Below, one piece after another: positions 12,341 to 23,690 of a stretch of 64,000 bases of DNA. The notes under the pieces were generated by a model. It saw only the letters and a program-made list of their open reading frames with translations, did not search any database and was not told the origin of the DNA. Origin of the DNA: Epiperipatus broadwayi (lineage: Eukaryota > Onychophora > Udeonychophora > Euonychophora > Peripatidae); assembly GCA_028023455.1 (NCBI GenBank), contig JAQFVV010012420.1, positions 2,356,001-2,420,000 on the forward strand, read 5' to 3'. Numbering within the stretch: position 1 is the stretch's first letter; every line of letters begins with the position of its first letter. The position numbers and the translations under genes are program-made.

Positions 12341-13199
12341 TCATGTTTCAGCTTCCAGACAACTTATAAAAAACTAGAAGCCTTAATCCAGGAGGTCTTT
12401 AACTAATGATAAAACTAAAAGCACAATCCATACCACTGTTGCTAAATTTAAAATCACAGGGCAAATCTCCAGGATTTCCAATGCCTTGCATAAAAAATTC
12501 ATCATTAGTTTCCAAAATCAAGAACTTTAATACATATATAGTAACCAGGTGCTTGCATTATGCGTTATACCACAATATAATTCTAGATCTATGGAGCAAT
12601 CAAAGATGTACATAGAGTAATGTATCCATTAAAATTGCATATTGAATAGTGTCCATCATGTTTCAGCACTCTGATAACCTATGAAAACCAGAAGCACTAA
12701 TCCATATAGTCAAATGTTAAAATTATCGATTTGTACAGTTTAGCATTCAAAATAGAAAAAACGTTTATTATAGAATTAATGGTTGAATAATCAAGCAACA
12801 CTTGAAATCAAATGTTCAGATACAGTCTAAAACAATTCACTATAGTAGAAATTTTTTTTTTCACAAGTCAAATCTTAGGTATAAAATGCAAGCACAAAAC
12901 TGCAATGAATAACGTCATTTTTAACAAATGAATGAGCCATCCAAATCTGGTAAAAACGTCAGTGATCCAGCATCAAATGCATGGATAAAAGATAAAATAA
13001 CACTTGAAATAAATAATCAGGTACAATGAAAAACAATTTACTATTATGGAAATATCTCGCATTTTAAGATTTTTTTTTTTTCCAACTGCCAGTTCAGAGA
13101 CAATGAGATTTGCTGAAAGAGAAAATATCATACACTAAAATAGAAATGAGGACTTTGGTAAGACTTTCTGAATTATTTAACTGAATTGCTTTAACATGC
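12341..13199. repeat. Degraded continuation of the repeat block
   Basis: CCATCATGTTTCAGC with a following segment occurs near 12340 and 12656. AACACTTGAAAT...AAAACAATT(C/T)ACTAT occurs near 12797 and 12998. No coding homology seen. Confidence 0.45.
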
Positions 13200-13261
13200 A
13201 TAAATTATTATTAAATATATTTAATTTCAGATTTTTTTCTTCATCATTAATAACTATGTAA

Positions 13262-13378
13262 GATTTAATATGCTTGACGTATATAGTGAAATTAAATTAA
13301 TAAAAATTGCATTAATATTTCTTAAGGCTAAGCGCTTTCAGAGCTTTCATCTCCATATTCATAGCCTTCAACCATAAT
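13262..13378 (-). mobile_element. PLE-type tail unit, left arm of palindrome
   Basis: The reverse complement of the unit to its right, with the centre at about 13379. It runs outward through a hammerhead-like motif (13324-13368) to a flank containing GCTTGACGTATATAGTGAAAT, which reappears in reverse complement after the third unit near 13565. Confidence 0.65.
13324..13368 (-). ncRNA. Hammerhead-like fold, left copy
   Basis: Exact mirror of 13390-13434 on the reverse strand: AAGGCT/AGCCTT stem I, GAG/CTC stem II, TGAAA, GCGC, TT. The core is ATGAATATGG rather than CTGANGA. Confidence 0.45.
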
Positions 13379-13389
13379 CATTATGGTTG

Positions 13390-13434
13390 AAGGCTATGAA
13401 TATGGAGATGAAAGCTCTGAAAGCGCTTAGCCTT
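13390..13434 (+). ncRNA. Hammerhead-like fold, middle copy
   Basis: AAGGCT (stem I), ATGAATATGG, GAG-ATGAAAG-CTC (stem II), TGAAA, GCGC (self-complementary stem III), TT, AGCCTT (stem I). The 6-bp stem I is perfect. The 5' core is non-canonical. Confidence 0.5.
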
Positions 13435-13481
13435 AAAAAATATTAATGCAATTTTTATGAATTTAATTTCACTAATGGTTG

Positions 13482-13526
13482 AAGGCTATGAATATGGAGA
13501 TGAAAGCTCTGAAAGCACTTAGCCTT
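13482..13526 (+). ncRNA. Hammerhead-like fold, third copy
   Basis: Tandem copy of 13390-13434. Stem III is changed from GCGC to GCAC. Confidence 0.45.
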
Positions 13527-13899
13527 AAGAAATATTAATGCAATTTTTATGAATTTAATTTCACTATATACGTCAAGCGTATTAAATATATTTAATTAAA
13601 ATTTAAATGTGCAGAAGTTGCTATGTGTATACATTCATTCCTGTTAAGAGAGTTGAAGGTAAATTCTCTCTGGGTTTGAATACTAGAGTATAACAAAACC
13701 AAAGAAAGGGGTGTGAGGTGGGTCAACTAACCTAAATTGTATCTACATTTAATAAACAGAGTTAGAGCTACTCAACTGGAAATGGATGCAATCATTGGTT
13801 ATGCATTTCATCACATCATCTACAGCATCCTACCCAAAGACTCTAGATCCAACTGTAGACAAATGCAGATTCTGAGAACCCCCAGAATGTTACATATCA

Positions 13900-14870
13900 A
13901 TATACCTTAATGCTATTATTGCAAATTTTTTTGCTTTAAACAAGAACTCACTGTATGTAAAGTATGTTGATGATGCATTAATTTGTTTGACAGAAGTGCA
14001 CATTGTAAGAAATTTGTCAAGAACTAAAACAAGTTTCTTCTTTAACTTGGACTATGGAAAAGGAAGACAAGGATCAAGAAATAAAATTCTTGGATCTGCA
14101 TGTTCAGAGTCATTTTAATTTGTTGAACAACAGAATGATAATAAAAACCAATAAATATAAGAGAGCACCAATGTTATGTAAATTTGGTAGACTAAAATAT
14201 TTTTTTTACATAGGAATTATAAATTGTGAAAATTTGAGACTGATAAAATGAACAATATTGATAGGCATGTCAAAGACTTACTAACAATAAAATTATCAAT
14301 ATGATTAATAATTTTAAAACAAAATATAAAAAAACAGCCTTAACAAATGGAGACTAAAAAATAAATTAGTCTTCCTCATATTCCCAAAGTATCACAAAAA
14401 TTAAAAATATGTACAGAAACATATAATGGGAGCTTTCAAACTCTTCCTTTATTAAACAAACTGATTAACAATTCAAATAACAGACTTCCACATAACTAGT
14501 ACATCAAATTGTTTATAAAATTCAATGCAACCAACCTACATGTAATTTTGCATATTATTGTGAATTGAGAACTAAATTCTCAAATAGATTAGCCTAGCTT
14601 AAATATCTATACAATAGAGTACGTAAGAGTAAGGAACATTCCTTAATTTTTATATACCACAAACAGAAATCTGGCCATAAATTTATTTATCAAAGATGGG
14701 AATTGTATGCATTGAGAGGGAGAACAGAAAATGAAAGTTTAAGGAGACCTGGATAATAGCAAAAGACCCATTCTCAATAAACTGAAAAGATACAAGCATT
14801 CCTCTTTCGAAGAAATGAACTACTTAAATATATTTAAATATTTTTTTGAGTATTTAAACAATTACTAATT
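13900..14870 (+). mobile_element. PLE relic: RT palm plus GIY-YIG endonuclease region
   Basis: A frame-shifted reading gives KYVDDALICL at about 13960-13990, the RT catalytic box. An IKFLDLHVQ segment at about 14078-14105 matches the PLE region after YVDD. Further on come LPHIPKVSQKLK (about 14370-14400) and a degraded GIY-YIG domain with a CNQPTCNF segment (about 14525-14550). The domain ends in a stretch resembling the KESLMIAKDP tail. The only sizeable open frame (14054-14251) covers the FLDL segment. Stops and frame changes make it inactive. It represents a PLE subfamily different from the 38650 copy. Confidence 0.65.
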
Positions 14871-14879
14871 GTACATAAA

Positions 14880-16985
14880 AACTGAGAACACTATAGAAAT
14901 TAAATTGTTATGAATATGATATTTTATATATCAAAAGCATGCTAAGCATTAATAAAATTAAAGTTTAAATTATAAAGATTATCTTCTTTGTATGAATGTC
15001 CATAACATTTATTTAAATATATTTATAGTTTTGTAAATATAAATATGTTTTCTATACTACATAAATTTTTAAATTAATAATAATATAATAATACTTCAAA
15101 ATATAGAATATGTTTATAATTATATCAGTCACAGAATTTTTTTAGAGCAGTAATTAAAATAAATCAAAACAATACTTGTAATTTTATGTGGCTTATAAAA
15201 GTTTTAAATTAGAGGTGTACAAATTAAGTCTACCTGTATATAACTATCACATTTAAAAATTTAGAGAGGATCAAAAAATAAATAAATACCAAATTGATAA
15301 TATATTGCAGCCTACAGGTAGTTGAAAGCACTGCTCTAATACTGGTGTCGCAGGCATTTATTTTTTCCTTATTACTGCATTCGAATAGATGCATTCATAT
15401 ACGGAAAACATATAATAAATGTTAATATAATAAATTCGACTAAAATATTTATTCCAAAAAATAAGAGAAATAAAAGAAAGGTTAAAGTATATCCAGCCTT
15501 TAACATTTAATATAAAAGCTTTTTACTCATCATTAATTTTCTGATTATGAATTAAGATAAAATGATATATCTAATGACTTAATGAATTACAATTTAGATT
15601 TACATAAAACATGCATAATAATAAATTTTATAGATTAAAAAAATGAATTAGAAAGCAAAGATTATTATTATAACCATATAGCGGAAGGGGGAGGGACGAT
15701 GACCTGAAAAATAGGAGTGTCTTTTACAATAAAAACTGCTATGAAGTTTTGTTTAAAAAAAAGAATTAGACCACAGATTAACATTCCGATTGAAATTAAA
15801 TTTAAGTCATTTAATATGTATATTTTTGTCAATTCTTAACTAGTAATATAAGAAATGGGATATAAACAAATGCAATTCACAAATTATATAAATAAATAAA
15901 AATTGTAATCCCAAGATTAGTAAGTCTTAAAAAGAAAAATATCTACATATAATATAGATAGAGAGATAACTGTGGTGCTACCATAATATGAAGAAATTGA
16001 AATAATGATGTAAAGAATTAGTAGAGAAAGAAAAAATGATCACAGATAAAAGAATTTAAAAATCAATTCACATAAGAGGATTCTAAAAATCGCACTATAT
16101 AAAATGGATTAAATAAAATAAGAAATAAAAATTAAAGCTTTAATTGGGTTAAAAAGAAATGTAGATTACAATGCTTGAGGAAAACTGGGCTGGACTGCAT
16201 TAGAATAAAAAATGATGAGGAGAGAAAAATACGGGCACTATTCATATCAAAGTACTATACTTTTTTTTTACATTAAAAATGTAACTTTAATCTGAAAAAA
16301 TCGTTTACCTACTTATATTATATAGCAGATATATTAATTTCCCTGCTTGAAAAAAAGTTTGAATACTTAGACTTTTTAAAAAAAATTAACTACAAAATGA
16401 TTTTAAATATTTATATAAGGGTGTCAACATAATTGAAGAAAAATTATTTTTATTTGAAATACATATTTGTAATTAATTATAGTTTTATATCAGCTAAATG
16501 CTTTTAAAACTGATACATATACTAGCAGGTTCTTCTCTATTGTTTAAAATGTAAAGGCAATGAGAATGAACCCACATAAAATCTTTGAACATGCATTCAT
16601 AACTGTTCATTGTTTCCTTTTCTTTTTTTTTTTTAAAAAAAAAAACGATTTACTTTTCATATAATGATTTCTTCGGAAGATAGAGTTAAATAAAGCAGTT
16701 TCATAATTCAAGTTGTAGATTGGAAAGAAACCCATTAATCAGTAATTATCATTATTTGAGCATACAAATCGAAAAATAATAATAATAGTTATGAGAGCTG
16801 TATAGTACAATAGTCAGCCCATCTGTTTGCCATACAATATGGATATTAAATCCAAAGTTGATAAAACTTTAAATCTTTTTAGGTTCCAAAACAAAATTCA
16901 GATTTTTTTTTTTTTTTGAGGTGCTATTCAATATCAGTAAAATCTGCTAAAATCCTCGTCCACTAGTGGACAAGATTTATGAATA
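14880..16985. other. AT-rich stretch without recognisable gene
   Basis: No conserved frame, RNA or long repeat noticed; only poly(A)/poly(T) runs (for example near 16622-16644). Confidence 0.55.
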
Positions 16986-16989
16986 ATGT

Positions 16990-17480
16990 TTTCCTGTTAC
17001 TGTTTCTCATCTTGGATGTGTGGATGGAATATTTAAGTTGACTCTGCCTTGCTCATCCCTATATTATGCCAGAAAACTTATTTTATCTATTCATATCACA
17101 TGTGGTCTTTTTCAAAGTCTATTACAATATCCTGGATCCAATTTAAAACTATCTATTGTCATATCTTTAAGCAATGTGTCCAGCCAACATCCAGTGCTTC
17201 TCATCTTGTATGTGTGGAGGGAATATTTGAGGTGACTCTGCCTTGCTCACCTCTATATTATGCCAGAAACCTTACTTAAATCATTTCACATGTGGTCTCT
17301 TTCAAAGTCTATTACATTATCCTGGGATTCAGCTTACTCATTTCATCCATTTGTTTCACATGTGGGTTATTTCTAGTCTATTACAACATCCTGGGATCCA
17401 TTTTAAAACTTAAAACTCTCTATCTATTTATTATCTTTTTATGCAATGTGTTCAGCCCGCATCCAGTTCAGTTTGTTCAT
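16990..17480 (-). repeat. LINE 3'-end region present in two to three tandem copies
   Basis: CATCTTGGATGTGTGGATGG (about 17009) and CATCTTGTATGTGTGGAGGG (about 17203) start two units of roughly 195 bp that share ACTCTGCCTTGCTCA and CACATGTGGTCT. A third partial unit starts near 17330. On the reverse strand a KWIPG-like motif matches the WIPRDY segment of the LINE 3' end at 41415. This is therefore a tandemly duplicated LINE tail. Confidence 0.6.
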
Positions 17481-17499
17481 TCATCTATGTATTTTGTTT

Positions 17500-17780
17500 T
17501 CAATTTCTCATTATTCTAGCAAGAATGCTTTAAAGTCTCTGTATTGCTCTTCTATCAGGTATCAAAATCTCATATCCATAAGTAAAAAAGGGTAAAGAAG
17601 CATACAGTAAAATTCTTTTTTTTTTAAAAAAAACAAAAAAAACACATCCTTCTTTATAAAAATAAATTATTTCCACCAAAACACTTCAATTTTAATTCTG
17701 TTATTAATTTCTTTCATTATATTATCATCTGTATTAAAAATCTAATCAAAGTAATTGTAATCTGTAATGATATGAGATTT
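17500..17780 (-). mobile_element. LINE RT C-terminal relic
   Basis: Close in order and content to 40-300: AAGTCTCTGTATTGCTCTT at 17534 matches 61-80. The (A/C)AAAATCTCA(T/G)ATCCATAAGTA segment and the ACACTTC / TTTTAATTCTG(T/A)... segment also match. Reverse-strand coding, with an internal A/T-run expansion. Dead. Confidence 0.7.
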
Positions 17781-17859
17781 ATATTTTGCTTCAAAGAAAG
17801 TAATGGTTTAAGATGTGCACTAATACCCAGCTGAAGAGAAGTTTTTTTTCTTTCCAGTT
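17781..17859. other. Junction between LINE and PLE relics
   Basis: Short AT-rich spacer. No feature of its own is seen. Confidence 0.4.
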
Positions 17860-17873
17860 GAAATATTAAAAAA

Positions 17874-17920
17874 ATGCTGAATGCTTTCAAGAGTTACACT
17901 ATTCTCATAATCATAGCTGG
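17874..17920 (-). ncRNA. Hammerhead-like motif at PLE tail
   Basis: Reverse strand: CCAGCT, ATGATTATGAG, a hairpin ending in CTC, TT, GAAA, GCAT, TC, AGCAT. The same unusual ATGATTATGA core occurs in the 9690 copy, which belongs to a different subfamily. The UC before the second stem I strand fits a hammerhead cleavage site. Confidence 0.45.
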
Positions 17921-18996
17921 AGTAAGTTGTAAAATGATAGAATGAATGTATGTGTAAGTAAATATATATTGCTGTGGAAATTCTAATTTATGTATTGGAA
18001 AAATATCAGAGTCCTCTTCTGGGAGAGGGGGAAGGATGAATCTTTGCAATTAATAGCATGGGTTGAATTGGCTATGTAATATGCTTGTCAAATTTTTCAC
18101 CTTAAGTTGTCTCTCTCAATATACTAAATTGCTGTTGAAAATAGTATGAATAAATGCCTGACAATTTCTGATGCTCAAAAAAGTCTGAATTGCAATTCAG
18201 CTTGGTAGCTGCCCTCTTGTAAGTGTATTGATGTCAATCGTGTAGACAAAGATGCCCAGAATTCCCCAGAATAAACAGAATTACACTCAATGTGAGAATA
18301 TTTAATTCCATAGACAGTGCAAGGGATGAGCTCAGATTCAAGTTATCCTTTGAGCTATTTAGCAATCTATTGGAGGAAGATGTTTGTGAAAAGTGACACA
18401 TTACATAGATGAAAATACTTTAAGGTTTTGGTGAGGGTAATATATGGAGAAGAAATCATGGTCTGTCATCAGAGGGAAGTTGGAGTTAAGCTTTCTGTGA
18501 AAGTGTTTTATTTTATTTTTAGGAGGGTGTGTTTGAATCTGAGTGTATACTTCTATGTTGGTTTTACAGGAAGATTCATATTTATATAAAGATTGGTTGT
18601 GTTTTATTTTATTTTTAGGAGGGTGTATTTGAATCTGAGTGTATACTTCTATGTTGGTTTTACAGGAAGATTCATATTTATATAAAGATTGGTTGTGAAA
18701 TAAAAATAATAAAAGACCTGCTAGCTTGTGGATCTGAGATGTGGTGTATTTTGGGTTCATAAAACCATGTACTTCAACTGATTTAATATGCATAGAGTAG
18801 TCTAGATAAAGAGGTTTCCTGTGTATTGTTAAATTGATATATTTTAAGATGTTGTGAGGTCTTTTCATTCTACAGTGAAACATAGTGCAGATTGACTTTG
18901 AAGGTTCATTTTAATTTCTTGGATAATTGGTTTTGGTCCTGTGATGAAGATGCCATCTACATAATATATATATATGTTAAAACGAAGATTTGCACG

Positions 18997-19063
18997 AGTT
19001 AAATATATAAAATACATATTTTGCGGGTTCATCCGCAAAATATGTATTTTATATATATATAAA
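18997..19063. repeat. Perfect short palindrome within PLE copy 1
   Basis: ATAAAATACATATTTTGCGG, loop GTTCAT, then the reverse complement. The core (CATCCGCAAAATATGTAT) resembles the ATGAACCCACAAAATATGTC tail motif at 38500 and 39425, so it may be two PLE tail ends joined. Confidence 0.6.
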
Positions 19064-21065
19064 GTCTGGGAAATGCTCAAAGTATAATAGAATGGTAATC
19101 TTTTTGAAATGGTTAATGTATAAACTAAAGCTGACTTCACTCAAAGGGAGACCCATATGCCAAACACTAGACATTTTGCAGTAATGGCTTTTGAAGGTGG
19201 GTATTATATTACTATTGAGCCAAAAGAGAAATACAATAATAAAGTCTATGCATAGTTGGGGTTAGTTCCTTCTATTTAGTTCATTTTAAATAATATTGAT
19301 AGATAAAGAACTATTAATGGAACCATACAGCTCTGTAACACCCAGAAAGGCTATTTTCTATGATGGAATGTGCTTTGAAGATTTAATGTTCAAAATAAAG
19401 TCAAAAGAGGACTTGATAGTGTAGTTGTCAATAAACCATTGGTTTATCATTTTGGAAGTCATCAATTTCTCACCAACAATGCCTTAATCTTTGTGGTTAT
19501 CAACATATCTGAGTTTACACTGAAAATGCAACAATAAATAGATAACTCAAAATTTACCCCTATGCCTGCCTTTAACATCAAATATAATAAAGATAAATTC
19601 GTGAGTGAAATCCTACTCAAACATTATGCATAGCATTTACTTTAGAGTCTCCCATCATTTTGAAATTGCCAAAATGATAAACCAGCAGCTTACTGATGAA
19701 TTGAGATTTGGTGGCTACACCATCAAGTCTGCTTTTGATTTTATTTCAAACATTAAGTCTTTCAAACATTAAGTCTTTCAAGTTCAATCCATCATACAAA
19801 ATAGCCTCCTTGGATGTTACAGAGAAATATGGTTTCATTAATAGGTCTTTATCAATATTTTTAAAAATGAACTAAATAGAGTGAACTATCCCCAACCCCA
19901 CATACATATTATTATTGCATTTTTGGCTCAATAACAACATAATAGCCATCACTTTCAATGGTCATTACTATAAAATGTCTAGAGATTTGCCTATGGGTCT
20001 CCCTCTGGGTGGAGTCAGCTCTAGTTTATATAATAACCATTTTGAAAAAATTGTCATTCCACCATATTTGAGCATGTTCCATACATTATATATACATTAT
20101 GTGGTTGACATCTTCATCACAGGACCAGAAACAGCTATCCAAGAAATCAAAGTGAACCTTCTAAGCCAATCTGCACTGTGTCTCACTATAGCATGGGAAG
20201 ACCTCACAATGACTCAAATATTTTGATTTAGCAATTCACAGGAAGCCTCTTCACCTAGATTGGTCTAAGCATATTAAAGCACTTGAAATACATGGTTTTA
20301 TGCAAAATCCACCACAACTCAGGCCCACAAGATAGCAGGCCTCTCATTATTTTTATTTTGCGACTAATCTTTATGTAAATATGAATCTCCCTGTGAAACA
20401 AACATATACACCAGTGACCTCACATCTGTCGGATACAAATCCACCCTCCTAAAAATAAAATAAAAACATTTTCATTTAACTCTAACTCCCTCTGACAACA
20501 GATCATAGTTTCTTTTCTGATATATTCTTACCCTCACCAAAGCTTTCAATAAAATATTTTCACCTATGCACCCACTTCACTCTTCACATGCCCCTTTCTC
20601 CAATAGACTGCTAAATGACACAAAAGATAAACTTGAATCTGAGTTCACCCCTTACACTATCTATGGAATTAAATATCCTCACACAAAGTATATTTTCTGT
20701 TTATTTTGGGATATCCCAAGTCTCTTTGTCTACATGAATAGCACAGCATCAATACAGTTACAAGAGGGCAGCCACTAAGCTAGATTGCAGTTGTCTTTTT
20801 TTGAGCATCAGAAATTAATCGAGCATTTGTTCATACCATCTTCAGCAGCAATTCAGTATATTGAGAGAGAAAACTCAAGGCAAAATATTAGAGAAGCATA
20901 CTACATAGCCAATTCCACCCATGCTATTAATCACAAAGATTTATCATTCCCCTTTCCAAGAAGTAGACTGTCTGATCCTTTTCAACATTAATTTATATAA
21001 ATTTGAATTTTCACAATAATATATATCCTTTCACATACATTCATTCCATCACTTTTACAACTTAC

Positions 21066-21329
21066 CCCCAAAAAAGAAGAATTAAAGAATCTTTATTATT
21101 GACAATTTATTATTCTGAAGCAATTAACTTATTTAAAAGTTCTTTTAATATTAAGGGTGAATGGGAAGTAAATGGATTTGTGGGCAATGTTTAATATAAA
21201 TATGGCGTTGTTTTTGTAGTTCTTTACACTTGAGAAGTCTGCTTGCAGCAGTGAAACCATTGGTTGTGTTTTTGATTTTATTTTTTCTTGGCTAGTCTGT
21301 TTGAGTTTTGGATTTGTGGTAATTTAATT
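21066..21329 (+). mobile_element. 5'-truncated insertion of a second PLE family, with 7-bp target duplication
   Basis: AACTTAC at 21059-21065 and again at 21330-21336 flanks 264 bases. The mirror PLE copy near 17921-17935 lacks them and reads ACAACTTACTCCAGC straight through. The insert encodes the last codons of another PLE endonuclease (KRRIKESLLLTIY, then SEAINLFKSSFNIKG) and its untranslated tail. The tail matches 40200-40430 and, reversed, 38360-38450. Clear 5' truncation, as expected for target-primed reverse transcription. Confidence 0.85.
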
Positions 21330-21339
21330 AACTTACCAC

Positions 21340-21384
21340 AGCTATGATTATGAGAATAGTGTAACTCTTAAAAGCAGTTAGCAT
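21340..21384 (+). ncRNA. Hammerhead-like motif at PLE tail
   Basis: Mirror of 17874-17920: AGCT, ATGATTATGAG, hairpin, CTCTT, AAAA in place of GAAA, GCAG, TT, AGC. Probably decayed. Confidence 0.4.
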
Positions 21385-21479
21385 TACTTGATATTCCAAC
21401 TCAAAAGAATAAAACTCTTCAGCTGCATATTAGCGGACATCTTAACCCTTTATTTGTAATCTGATTTTGTAACTATTCT

Positions 21480-23690
21480 TCTGATTCATGATTTTCAATC
21501 TTTATTTTCTTTTTCTGAGAAAATCCATTTAATATTTCTTTAATCTTTTTTAGCATCTACCTTTAGTCATATATTCTTACTTCTTCTAATAACTCTTACA
21601 ACATTTTTAAAGTGCTGAAACATTATTTTCAAAAACAATCACATTATCTGCAAAATATAGATAATGTAAATAATCTCCATTTACTTTTACTTCCTTAGTT
21701 TCCTATTTTAATCTGCAAAATACTTCTAAAGTTGTTATAAAAAGTTTTGGAGATATAGACTATCACATATCTTTTTCAATGTTAATTTTCTTAGCATAAC
21801 TGTATAATCTAAGCACTGCTGTTGCATTTTGATAAATATTTTTTTCCAGAATATGACAATATTCTAGGTTTATATTTTGATGGAATCAATGCTTTAGAAT
21901 CTATGGAAATGCATATACAATCAAATGTTTTTTTGTTACTAAGAAATTCAAAGCATATTGACAAATCATATTCATTGGTCCTATATATAAATTCTCTCAT
22001 TACTCTGATGTTATCCACTATGTTTAAATCATTTTTAAATCCAGCTTGCTCTTTTAGTTAGTTAGAATCCAAAATTTAGACAAGTTGTAATTGTCTTGGT
22101 AAAAAATTTATATAGAATTGATAGATGACTGAAAAATCTGTAATTTGTAATATTTTATTTATCACCTCTCTTAATTATATAGAAATATTACTGCTACATT
22201 TTCCCCATTATATGGTAAACACCATTATCATTTAGATAACATTTAGATATTTGTAAACAACTTTTTCAATCATTTTTCTATTTTTTCACCTGTTTTTGTT
22301 TTTCAAAAACCAGTAATAAATTTGTATTTTCCTATTAATCACATGATTTACCTCTTAGTTTCATCTTTTCTTTGTATTGCTGAAACAACAGTTCTTTCTA
22401 TTCACAGAAGTTGTTTTACACTCTCCAGATTTATTCTCTTGTATAACTCTCCTAGATAATTCCCAATTATATTTCATACCATTTTACAAAATGCTAGATA
22501 TTCAATTCTTCTCAATAGATTAATTTTAAAATGTTCATGTTCTTTTTTTTTCATATATTCTTTCATCTCTCTAAAAAATTTACTAGTAAATTGTTGCATT
22601 TTTCTCTCTATCTTTCTTCAATTTCTTAATAATATATATCAGTTATCTTCTTATTGTTTTCATTCAAGTTCAGAACTAAACTTCAAAATATGTTAACATT
22701 TTAATATGATTTACAAGTTCTAAATTAAATTCATTAGAGTATTTTTTGAAGGTTAGACATATTAACTGGGGAATATTTCTGAGGGTTAAGAAAATCAATT
22801 GTTAACACTGTCTTTCTTAATAGGTTTCATCTTTAGTTTTGCATTAGCACATATTTTATATCTCATTAGTTGATTATCATTTCTTATATTGGATATATTT
22901 AAAACATTATGACCTTGAAAAACATATTTTTATTAGTCAAAATATAATCCAATCCTGTTGTACCTTCATTTGGATATTTCTATGACTATTTCTATTTAAC
23001 TTTTTTTTTGAGAGAGAGAGAGAAAGAAGTTATAATATATACTTTTTCTTTTCTATAAATTTCACAAGTTTGTGTGCTCTCTCATTTATGTTTCCATAAC
23101 CAAAATTTATTCATAGCCCTTTTTTCTTTCAATTGTTATCCAAACCTCCTATGACAGTTGTTTAGTCTAATTAAAAGCATCTGGTACATCCACATAAAAA
23201 TCCTCTACTTTTTCATTGGTATCTTCCATTAAGTTGAATAATTAATCTTAATACTCTATCCAATATAACATCAATCCCCACAATGTTGTTCTTCCATTTT
23301 TTATTTATAATGAATCCCACTCTATTTGCATTTCCAATATTTAAGCTTTTCAACAAAGTGCATGTCTATTTTTAAAATTGTTTCTTTATTTTTTTTTCTA
23401 ACTTAACAAACTCCAATAATGTCCACATTTCTTCTGATTTGTGTAATCTTTCTTTACTTGAAAGTGATCTGTAGTTGTAAGTATCAAAATAAAAGACCAA
23501 CATTGAATGACAACCTGGGTCTGCAAACAGAAGATTCCTAACACCTTCTGCCTTTGGCCATAAACTATTTTCATGGCTGTCAACTTTAAGCCTCCTGAGA
23601 ATAAGTGGCATAAATTAATTTTCACAAATAAAACTATAAATATATTTTTATAAAATTCATTCATGTATACATTCATCCTGCCTTAAAAAG
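21480..23690 (-). mobile_element. RTE-like LINE, endonuclease plus RT, degraded but nearly complete
   Basis: Reverse-strand order from right to left is that of an APE-type LINE. A TYNYRSLSSKERLHKSEEMW segment (about 23420-23490) resembles the endonuclease N-terminus. Then come a GVIIN-like K-W segment (about 23270-23330), RT fingers (about 22020-22400), the FDCI/YE box near 21900, and a degraded FAD-N box at about 21645-21660, followed by the thumb. The 21600-22060 stretch mirrors 1-1125 closely. Endonuclease and RT would nick DNA and copy the element. Many stops and A/T indels show it is inactive. Confidence 0.75.

Larger units (their letters stand above)
13380..13585 (+). mobile_element. 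PLE-type tail units in tandem, period 92 bp
   Basis: Two direct copies (ATGG at 13383 and at 13475) of a 92-bp unit, each with one hammerhead-like motif and an AATTTTTATGAATTTAATTT tail. Small tandem units carrying one hammerhead each resemble the non-autonomous retrozymes described alongside PLEs. That comparison is an inference from architecture. Confidence 0.6.
17860..19520 (-). mobile_element. PLE copy 1 (left member of a head-to-head pair), degraded
   Basis: Reverse-strand reading: an HMGLPL-type box near 19140-19160 corresponds to MGLPLG in the right copy. It is followed by YYVDGIFITGP (about 18930-18960), where the usual YVDD has become YVDG. Next come a KPL-LDYSMHIKSVEVHGFM segment (18760-18830), a linker, a decayed GIY-YIG tail and a 3' tail with a hammerhead-like motif at 17874-17920. 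Two open frames (18401-18883 and 18865-19140) cover the parts. An in-frame 99-bp tandem duplication (about 18500-18697) repeats the HNQSLYKYESSCKTNIEVY block. Stops and the changed catalytic Asp indicate inactivity. Confidence 0.75.
19560..21420 (+). mobile_element. PLE copy 2 (right member of a head-to-head pair), RT to GIY-YIG
   Basis: The most complete PLE in the window. Broken frames read in order: ASLDVT box (about 19805), a segment with MSRDLPMGLPLGG (within 19915-20226, residues about 22-34), HYVVDIFITGP at the YVDD position (second D kept, first replaced), and a linker. Then comes the GIY-YIG part at 20566-20991, where YTIYGIKYPHTKYIF mimics the GIY...YIG core, followed by IREAYYIAN and AINHKD. 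The tail after 21000 carries a nested insertion (21066-21329) and a hammerhead-like motif. Frame shifts near 20226, 20560 and 20780 make it inactive. The usual product is a target-nicking RT. Confidence 0.8.

Noticed and set aside
17020-17279. Two overlapping plus-strand frames of 71 and 76 codons
   Set aside because: They overlap in different frames and lie antisense to a LINE 3' end, as shown by the KWIPG-like reverse reading.
17828-17860. CTGAAGA followed by a GAAG/CTTTC hairpin, hammerhead-like
   Set aside because: No GAAA in position and no stem I partner; it is on the strand opposite the PLE tail.
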